Of a stretch of 64,000 nucleotides of DNA, positions 58,399-64,000 are shown piece after piece. Position 1 is the first letter of the stretch. The number at the start of each line of letters is the position of its first letter. Source of the DNA: Paludibacter sp. (GTDB taxonomy: Bacteria; Bacteroidota; Bacteroidia; Bacteroidales; Paludibacteraceae); the NCBI GenBank assembly GCA_028710895.1, contig JAQTTH010000019.1, positions 1 to 64,000 of the forward strand. Reading direction: 5' to 3'. Position numbers and translations under genes: made by a program. Under the pieces are notes generated by a model. The model was not told where the DNA came from, ran no database searches, and saw only the letters and a program-made list of their open reading frames with translations.

Positions 58399-59196
58399 TT
58401 ATTCTGTTTTTTTGATCATAATACCACTCAACAATCTCCCTGAATTGATACCCAACCTGCGTGCTGAAAAAAAATTCTCATGATCTGTATAAGTGCATAT
58501 TCCTGAAACTTCGATATGATGAGTTAGAACACCTGCCTTTTCCAGTAATTGCTTGTTGGCCTGCCAGAGATTCAGAAAAATGGAATTATTTCTGATCTCA
58601 ACTATTTCTGACATATCAAAACCAGCCGCTTTAAATTCATCAACTACATCTTCTCCCACTTCATAAACATCGGCAGAAATGGACGGTCCAATTGCAACAA
58701 GAATATCTGCAGGGTTTGATTTGTATTTTTCAATCATAAAGCTGATTGTTTTTCCAGCTATTCCGGCACATGTTCCGCGCCAACCTGCATGAACTGCTGC
58801 AACAATTTGTTTCTTTGGGTCAAAAAACAACAATGGGACACAATCCGCGGTGGTTACTCCGATACAGACTCCGGGAAGTTGGGTAACAATAGCATCAACT
58901 CCGTGCAAATAAAGCTGTTTTTCCTCGGTTGAAAGGTCGAAAAATGTGTTATCAATTTCTCTGATTTCGCAACCATGAGTCTGAAACGGGATTATCAAAT
59001 ATTCTTTGTCAACACCCAACTGATTACATAATATCTGTCTGTTTTCGGCGAAACAAAATTCGTCATCGCCCGTAAAAGGACTCAGATTGAATGATGCGTA
59101 ATTGCCCACGCTTACACCGCCCCGACGGCTTGTGCAAAAATGGGCAATTTCATTGTATTTATCCAGCAGATTATATGTAATCATACCAGTATGCAT
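58399..59196 (-). CDS. pgeF: Peptidoglycan editing factor (laccase-domain/YfiH family)
   Basis: 265 residues (or from the ATG at 59184). Motifs ARRLGINSGRLL (C-terminal), VTTADCVPLLFFDPKKQIV, AAVHAGWRGTCAGIAGKTI and AIGPSISADVYEVGEDV. The family's metal His and Cys residues (C in TADC, H in VHAGW) are present. In Escherichia coli the homologue removes wrongly incorporated Ser from lipid II precursors. Separated from obgE by 11 bp, in one leftward operon. Confidence 0.93.
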   Translation of the reverse strand: MHTGMITYNLLDKYNEIAHFCTSRRGGVSVGNYASFNLSPFTGDDEFCFAENRQILCNQLGVDKEYLIIPFQTHGCEIREIDNTFFDLSTEEKQLYLHGVDAIVTQLPGVCIGVTTADCVPLLFFDPKKQIVAAVHAGWRGTCAGIAGKTISFMIEKYKSNPADILVAIGPSISADVYEVGEDVVDEFKAAGFDMSEIVEIRNNSIFLNLWQANKQLLEKAGVLTHHIEVSGICTYTDHENFFSARRLGINSGRLLSGIMIKKTE

Positions 59197-59207
59197 CTCT
59201 TACTATT

Positions 59208-60347
59208 TTATAGTTCATCCCAACCGATTCCTTTATATTTGCTCAAATCGTCGTCTTCTTCATCCTCTTCATCCCACTCTTCCTCCAATTCTTCTTCAAC
59301 TTCAAGGTGAGTAATTTCCATTGGACGATGCACAATTTCAATAACTTTATTCGATTCCTTATTGATCTCGGTCCAGATTAAGTCCTTCAATTCAGGAATG
59401 CCCAATCCACTCACTGAAGAAATAAAAACAGTTTGAATATCTTTGGGTATTTCATTTTTTATAGCAACCATCAACTCGTCATCAAGCATATCACATTTAG
59501 TAATAGCCAAAATTCGCTGTTTATCAACCAGCTCCGGATTGTATTGTTTTAACTCATTAAGTAGAATATCATATTCTTTCACAATGTCATTGCAATCAGC
59601 AGGCACCATGAATAATAAGATAGAGTTTCGCTCAATATGGCGCAGAAACCGAAGCCCCAAACCGCGCCCTTCGGCAGCTCCCTCAATAATTCCGGGGATA
59701 TCAGCCATTACGAATGATTTGTTGTCGCGATACGAAACAATTCCCAAATTTGGCACCAGAGTTGTAAATGGATAATCGGCAATTTCAGGCTTGGCAGCCG
59801 AAACAACAGAAAGTAAAGTAGATTTTCCCGCATTAGGGAAACCAACTAATCCAACATCGGCAAGTACTTTAAGCTGAAGAATCACTGTTCGTTCAACAGC
59901 AGGTTCGCCGGGTTGAGCAAAACGTGGCGTTTGATTGGTTGCTGTACGAAAATGCCAGTTACCCAGTCCACCTCTTCCGCCTTTTTGCAATACAATTTCT
60001 TCACCATCATTTTTTATATCGCAAATAAAATCACCGGTTTCGGCATCATAAACAACCGTACCGCATGGAACTTCAATGACTTTATCTTCACCATCTTTAC
60101 CAAAACTACGGCTTTGACCACCATTTCCACCATCGCCGGCAAAAATATGACGGGCATATTTCAAGTGGATCAAGGTCCAGTGATTCTTACTTCCACGTAA
60201 AATAATATGCCCACCACGGCCACCATCACCTCCATCCGGTCCTCCTTTCATAGTCCAGTTGTCGCGATGAAAGTGCTTGGAACCCGGTCCACCTTTGCCC
60301 GAACGACAAAATATCTTTACGTAATCAACAAAGTTTGAACTTGCCAT
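59208..60347 (-). CDS. obgE: GTPase Obg/CgtA
   Basis: 379 residues from ATG 60345-60347 ([20 protein letters not shown]; 11 codons of open frame upstream are not protein-like). Gly-rich Obg fold to ~160, G1 [13 protein letters not shown]3 [18 protein letters not shown]4 ITKCD, G5 SSVSGLG. The C-terminal tail is highly acidic ([18 protein letters not shown]), as in many Bacteroidetes Obg proteins. Ribosome-assembly GTPase, essential in most bacteria. Confidence 0.97.
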   Translation of the reverse strand: MASSNFVDYVKIFCRSGKGGPGSKHFHRDNWTMKGGPDGGDGGRGGHIILRGSKNHWTLIHLKYARHIFAGDGGNGGQSRSFGKDGEDKVIEVPCGTVVYDAETGDFICDIKNDGEEIVLQKGGRGGLGNWHFRTATNQTPRFAQPGEPAVERTVILQLKVLADVGLVGFPNAGKSTLLSVVSAAKPEIADYPFTTLVPNLGIVSYRDNKSFVMADIPGIIEGAAEGRGLGLRFLRHIERNSILLFMVPADCNDIVKEYDILLNELKQYNPELVDKQRILAITKCDMLDDELMVAIKNEIPKDIQTVFISSVSGLGIPELKDLIWTEINKESNKVIEIVHRPMEITHLEVEEELEEEWDEEDEEDDDLSKYKGIGWDEL

Positions 60348-60373
60348 TTGTTTTGTATTGTTTATGAGATAAC

Positions 60374-60406
60374 AAAACACACCGGAATTAGTTTCGGGTG
60401 TGTTTT
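60374..60406 (-). terminator. Hairpin between adk and obgE
   Basis: Arms AAAACACACCGGAA and TTTCGGGTGTGTTTT pair over 10+ bp with one mismatch. It sits in the adk-obgE gap, with only a short U-tract leftwards, so it may attenuate rather than stop transcription. Confidence 0.55.
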
Positions 60407-60428
60407 GAATGATTTAAAAATCAATATA

Positions 60429-61031
60429 TTACAGATTTGAGACTGAAACTGTCTCAACCAATTTTGAATCCAATACCTTTTCTATTCTGCCAAAGATATC
60501 GTCAACACTTCCCATACCGTTAATAGCAGCGTATTTATTCATATTTTTATAAAAATTACTTACTGGAGCGGTTTTTGTTTCGTACACCTCCAACCGTTTG
60601 GTAATTGTTTCAAGGTTATCGTCGCTACGCCCTGATGTTTCACCACGTTTCAACAAACGGTTAATCAATTCATCTTTCTCAACGTTCAGATCAAGTAACA
60701 CTGTAATTTCAGTTCCGTTGCTGCTCATCAATGTTTCTAAAGCTTCGGCCTGTGCCACCGTACGGGGGAAACCATCCAGAATAACTCCGTTTATATCACT
60801 ACCAAAGGCTTTGATATTTTTAGCCAAAATACTGATAATCATTTCATCCGGAACAAGATTTCCTTTTGAAATAAAGCTTTCGGCAATAATTCCTAACTCC
60901 GATTTTTCAGCAATTTCATTGCGTAATAAATCACCAGTCGACAAATGTTTTAAGTCGTACTTTTTTACAATCAAATCACTTTGTGTCCCTTTTCCACAGC
61001 CGGGAGCTCCACAAATAATAATGTTCAACAT
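60429..61031 (-). CDS. adk: Adenylate kinase
   Basis: 200 residues. P-loop GAPGCGKGTQSDLI, TGDLLRNEIAEKS (AMP site), VILDGFPRTVAQAEAL and the short LID with RGETSGRSDDNLETITKRLE (R and D of the lid and AMP motifs). The long LID with its zinc-type cysteines is absent, as in short-LID Adk forms. Interconverts ATP/AMP and ADP. It lies between hpt and obgE in one unit. Confidence 0.95.
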   Translation of the reverse strand: MLNIIICGAPGCGKGTQSDLIVKKYDLKHLSTGDLLRNEIAEKSELGIIAESFISKGNLVPDEMIISILAKNIKAFGSDINGVILDGFPRTVAQAEALETLMSSNGTEITVLLDLNVEKDELINRLLKRGETSGRSDDNLETITKRLEVYETKTAPVSNFYKNMNKYAAINGMGSVDDIFGRIEKVLDSKLVETVSVSNL

Positions 61032-61108
61032 TCTTTTTATACTTATCTTGTTATTAAATAATAGAAATGAGACGATATACCAAAACGTTCATTTCCGGGA
61101 GAAATTTC

Positions 61109-61648
61109 TTAGTCTGCCACCACTGTGTAAATATCCTTCAAATTGCGACCATATCCGTCGTAATCCAATCCGTAACCGACAATAAAATCGTTAGGAATTT
61201 TCATAGCTATATAATCAACCTGAATGTCTCGTTGCAACGCATCCGGCTTTTGCAGAAATGTAGCCACATGAATCTCGCTGGCACCTTTTGCTTTAAGCGA
61301 AGCTAAAATACGTTCCATTGTAATACCTGTATCTACAATATCCTCCACCACAACCACTGTGCGACCAACAACGCTTTCATTCAAACCAATAATCTCTTTT
61401 ACGACACCTGTAGTATACAATCCTTCGTACGAAGACAGCTTGATAAAAGTTATTTGGCAAGGTACATTCACGTTCTTCATCAAATCAGAAGCAAACATAA
61501 AAGCCCCATTCAACACACACAAAAATAGTGGATCTTTACCAGACATATCACGATTAATAGCTTCTGCGACCTTGCAAACAGCAGCTTGTATCTCTGCATC
61601 TGTTATTGATAATGCAAATTTCTTATCTTTAATCTGAATAGTACTCAT
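61109..61648 (-). CDS. hpt: Hypoxanthine phosphoribosyltransferase
   Basis: 179 residues from the ATG at 61646-61648 (MSTIQIKDKKFALSI; three more codons open upstream). PRPP-binding loop TVVVVEDIVDTGITMERIL, plus KLSSYEGLYTTGVVKEIIGL and DFIVGYGLDYDGYGRNL. Salvages hypoxanthine and guanine to IMP and GMP. First gene of the hpt-adk-obgE-pgeF unit, with a consensus-like promoter ~105 bp upstream. Confidence 0.95.
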   Translation of the reverse strand: MSTIQIKDKKFALSITDAEIQAAVCKVAEAINRDMSGKDPLFLCVLNGAFMFASDLMKNVNVPCQITFIKLSSYEGLYTTGVVKEIIGLNESVVGRTVVVVEDIVDTGITMERILASLKAKGASEIHVATFLQKPDALQRDIQVDYIAMKIPNDFIVGYGLDYDGYGRNLKDIYTVVAD

Positions 61649-61753
61649 AAATTTCAACTAATTGGGTAACTAATATTTTTGGCTATGTGAGAATTGTAGA
61701 AAAAGTAAAATCCACAGCCTAAAACTATTTAGGCAATATAGATAAAACGTTTG

Positions 61754-61783
61754 CAAAAGTACAAAAAAACATCCGGATGCAAA
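61754..61783 (-). promoter_or_regulatory. Promoter of the hpt-adk-obgE unit
   Basis: Minus-strand TTTG (61783-61780), 18 bp, TACTTTTG (61761-61754). The -7 box fits TAnnTTTG, and the leader to the hpt ATG is ~105 bp. Confidence 0.6.
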
Positions 61784-61926
61784 AGGATAAAACACTTATT
61801 CTCATTTTCAGTCAAGTTATCAACTACACGGGACATTAACGCACAGCGCTGCATTTTATGAAAGAAATGTTGTTACTTTGCATAAGCAATACAATTAAAT
61901 AAAAACAATTCCAACGCTACCACAAC

Positions 61927-62391
61927 ATGCTAAAAACAAGCAAAATAGCCAGTTCATCAACCATTGATTTTTATTCGGCAAATACAAGTTCCGAGTTAGC
62001 ATTGCCATTGATTGAAGGTGGAATTGTAGCCGGATTCCCAAGCCCTGCCCAGGATTATATAGACCTGAAAATAGACCTGAATAAAACATTAATTACAAAC
62101 CCATCCAGTACATTTTATGGACGGGTTAAAGGATCGTCCATGCAAGATGCCGGTATTTTAGATGGCGATATATTGGTCATCGACAAAAGTCTGGAACCGC
62201 AGGATGGCGACACTGCTGTATGCTTCATAGATGGGGAATTCACAATTAAACACATCAAAATAGAGCCGGATGCCGTTTATCTTATTCCTGCTAACAGCAA
62301 ATTTCAGCCAATTAAAATCACAGAGGAAAACAATTTTTGTATCTGGGGAATCGTGACTTACTCTATCAAAAATCATAAGCGGAGGGGGTAA
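61927..62391 (+). CDS. umuD: UmuD-like S24 peptidase (LexA/UmuD family)
   Basis: 154 residues. Peptidase S24 domain: cleavage-like ALPLIEGGIVAGFPSP with the A-G bond, catalytic Ser in RVKGSSMQDAGILDGDILVI, catalytic Lys in FIDGEFTIKHIKI. Self-cleaves on RecA filament contact to license UmuC. Upstream is a -7-like TTACTTTG box (61872-61879) but no LexA-type SOS box that I can recognise. Three bases separate it from umuC. Confidence 0.9.
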   Translation: MLKTSKIASSSTIDFYSANTSSELALPLIEGGIVAGFPSPAQDYIDLKIDLNKTLITNPSSTFYGRVKGSSMQDAGILDGDILVIDKSLEPQDGDTAVCFIDGEFTIKHIKIEPDAVYLIPANSKFQPIKITEENNFCIWGIVTYSIKNHKRRG

Positions 62392-62394
62392 TGT

Positions 62395-63654
62395 ATGTAC
62401 GCCTTAATTGATTGCAATAATTTCTATGCATCTTGTGAACGGGTTTTTAATCCGTCCCTCAACGGTAAACCCGTCGTTGTGCTATCCAACAATGATGGAT
62501 GTGTCATTGCGCGATCAACAGAAGCAAAAGCATTGGGAATTCCAATGGCTGAACCAGCATATAAACTAAAAGAGTTAATCGAAAAAAATCAGGTTACTGT
62601 TTTCTCATCCAATTATGTACTTTATGGCGACATGTCGCATCGGGTAATGACCACAATATCCGAATTTGCTCCGGAAATGGAAATATACTCTATAGACGAA
62701 GCCTTTTTATTACTTGACGGGTTTCAACTAATTGATCTAAAAGCCTATGGTGAGAAAGTTGTCAGAACCACCACTCGTAACACAGGCATTCCGGTAAGTA
62801 TGGGAATTGCTCCAACAAAGACTCTTGCAAAAGCTGCGAATCGGTTTGCAAAGAAATATCCAAACTACAAAAGTGTTTGTGTTATTGACACAGACGAAAA
62901 ACGCGAAAAGGCGCTTAAATTGCTCGACATCGGTGATGTTTGGGGAATTGGTCGGCAATATGCAACAAAGCTTCGCTACTACAGCATAAATACTGGCTGG
63001 GACTTCACTCAGCGAACCAAGAGTTGGGTTCGTCATACCATGGGAGTTGTTGGCGAGCGAACCTGGTTAGAATTACGCGGAACTCCTTGTGTCGAAATGG
63101 ATCGGTCAACAAGCAAAAAGTCTATTTGCACATCACGTAGTTTTGGGGAGCGACTGACGGAATTGGAACCAATTTCAGAAGCCATAGCTAATTTCGCAGC
63201 CAGCTGCGCCGAAAAGCTTCGAAAACAAAAATCATTAGCCTCCATACTAATGATTTTTATTCATACCAATCCACATGCCACCAACCAGCCTCAGTACAGC
63301 AATCAGAAAGTCATCCACCTTCCCGTTGCTACGAACGACAGCACAGAATTAATAAACTTTGCTCTACAAGGATTGAAATCTATTTATAAAAAAGGCTACA
63401 GATACAAAAAGGGTGGAGTAATTGTGAGTGAAATAGTACCCGAGCGACCGCTGCAAGGCAATTTATTCGACACCAAAGATCGTGAAAAGTTCAACAAGGT
63501 TATGACAGTCATGGACAACCTGAATGCGTCCTACGGAAAACAGAAAGTAAAGATAGCAGCTCAGGGCTTTGATCGAAAATGGAAACTTAAGAACGAAAAA
63601 CTATCGCCCTGTTATACAACGAAAATGGAAGATGTTTTAGAAATAAAAGTCTAA
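62395..63654 (+). CDS. umuC: UmuC-like Y-family DNA polymerase
   Basis: 419 residues. Translesion polymerase, error-prone. Y-family motifs: [18 protein letters not shown] (metal D6), GNSN/DGC as [28 protein letters not shown] (catalytic acidic pair), [20 protein letters not shown] (little-finger start), C-terminal ~130 residues of UmuC type. A strong Shine-Dalgarno-like GGAGGGGG (62381-62388) precedes the start, unusual in this phylum. Ends at a terminator. Confidence 0.95.
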   Translation: MYALIDCNNFYASCERVFNPSLNGKPVVVLSNNDGCVIARSTEAKALGIPMAEPAYKLKELIEKNQVTVFSSNYVLYGDMSHRVMTTISEFAPEMEIYSIDEAFLLLDGFQLIDLKAYGEKVVRTTTRNTGIPVSMGIAPTKTLAKAANRFAKKYPNYKSVCVIDTDEKREKALKLLDIGDVWGIGRQYATKLRYYSINTGWDFTQRTKSWVRHTMGVVGERTWLELRGTPCVEMDRSTSKKSICTSRSFGERLTELEPISEAIANFAASCAEKLRKQKSLASILMIFIHTNPHATNQPQYSNQKVIHLPVATNDSTELINFALQGLKSIYKKGYRYKKGGVIVSEIVPERPLQGNLFDTKDREKFNKVMTVMDNLNASYGKQKVKIAAQGFDRKWKLKNEKLSPCYTTKMEDVLEIKV

Positions 63655-63655
63655 T

Positions 63656-63689
63656 AAAAAAAGCCATCTCAAATGAGATGGCTTTTTTT
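63656..63689 (+). terminator. Terminator of umuDC
   Basis: A run, stem AGCCATCTC / GAGATGGCT, seven T. Strong rho-independent form. Confidence 0.9.
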
Positions 63690-63708
63690 ATTTATAGCAA
63701 CTAGAAGC

Positions 63709-64000
63709 TTATCTTGATTCCTCGTAGATAAGTGTTTCTCTAATTACCCTATGCGCTGCGCTATTATACCAATAGAATAGTTCAAATGTTTTAGTTGCAG
63801 GGTTATAGTAATTCATTTTATTGCCAGAATCATCTACATCTGTTAGGCCTGAATTTGCACCAGGATATGCTGGCAAAGCAATTGTAACTTTATTTACAGT
63901 TACCCCATCCACAACCATTGTTTCTGGTGTAATCGTGATATCAGTTACAATAGCACGGTCACCTGCATTAGTTTTTTCTACAGTATTTGCACCTATTGTA
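63709..64000 (-). CDS. Secreted-type protein, C-terminal part (cut by window edge)
   Basis: An open frame enters from the right edge and ends at TAA 63709-63711, giving 96 residues. Reads TIGANTVEKTNAGDRAIVTD, ITITPETMVVDGVTVNKVTI, ALPAYPGANSGLTDVDDSGN, KMNYYNPATKTFELFYWYNS. Tandem beta-strand-like composition suggests the end of a large secreted or surface protein; no T9SS C-terminal domain is seen at its tail. Family unknown. Confidence 0.75.
   Translation of the reverse strand, partial: TIGANTVEKTNAGDRAIVTDITITPETMVVDGVTVNKVTIALPAYPGANSGLTDVDDSGNKMNYYNPATKTFELFYWYNSAAHRVIRETLIYEESR

Noticed and set aside
1-64000. CRISPR array, rRNA operon or second tRNA
   Set aside because: No spaced repeats or RNA-gene sequences other than tRNA-Ser were recognised.

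Overview
The window looks like a chromosome segment of a Bacteroidales bacterium, possibly near Paludibacter or Dysgonomonas (family level is a guess). Reasons: TAnnTTTG-type -7 promoter boxes with almost no Shine-Dalgarno sequences, a hybrid two-component system (HTCS), SusC remnants, a FISUMP protein with a type IX secretion (T9SS)-like tail domain, DUF4834/DUF4296 proteins and a CTnDOT-type integrative element core.

Region 1 (1-20.8 kb) is an accessory, decaying glycan-utilisation region. It holds a cut-off secreted protein, a FISUMP surface protein, a GH3 glycosidase broken by a frameshift and an in-frame TAG, an IS5-type element with a frameshifted transposase, and an intact five-gene operon (two Tat-exported Gfo/Idh/MocA oxidoreductases, a small two-helix membrane protein, ApbE flavin transferase, double DUF1080 protein). 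It then holds a remnant of a secreted beta-helix-like gene, a DUF362 protein, the 3' fragment of a GH28 pectinase, an HTCS regulator and a broken SusC receptor. A 332-bp direct repeat (4105-4436 and 14165-14498), carrying the GH3 signal-peptide region and a divergent promoter, flanks the ~9.7 kb between the GH3 gene and the HTCS gene. A 40-bp motif with identical spacing lies in both repeats and upstream of the FISUMP gene, and is the best candidate for the HTCS operator. The glycosidase content suggests a former pectin-type polysaccharide utilisation locus.

Region 2 (20.8-33.3 kb) is the core of an integrative conjugative element: IntDOT-like integrase, RhuM-like protein, two small helix-turn-helix proteins, DUF3945 protein, topoisomerase III, DUF1896 protein and a 1802-residue methylase/helicase. 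No conjugation genes follow; the module abuts the SusC fragment on one side and tRNA-Ser(GGA) on the other, so it seems to be a stranded remnant.

Region 3 (33.3-64 kb) is mostly ordinary core genome: SPFH protein, ileS, DksA-like protein, lspA with a DUF4296 lipoprotein, metF, rsmI, tdk, recJ, a TsaC/Sua5 protein, a polyprenyl sugar-phosphate transferase preceded by a frameshifted methyltransferase, a ClC channel, xseB, pgeF, obgE, adk, hpt and umuDC. Strong hairpin terminators separate many units. The right edge cuts another secreted-type protein.
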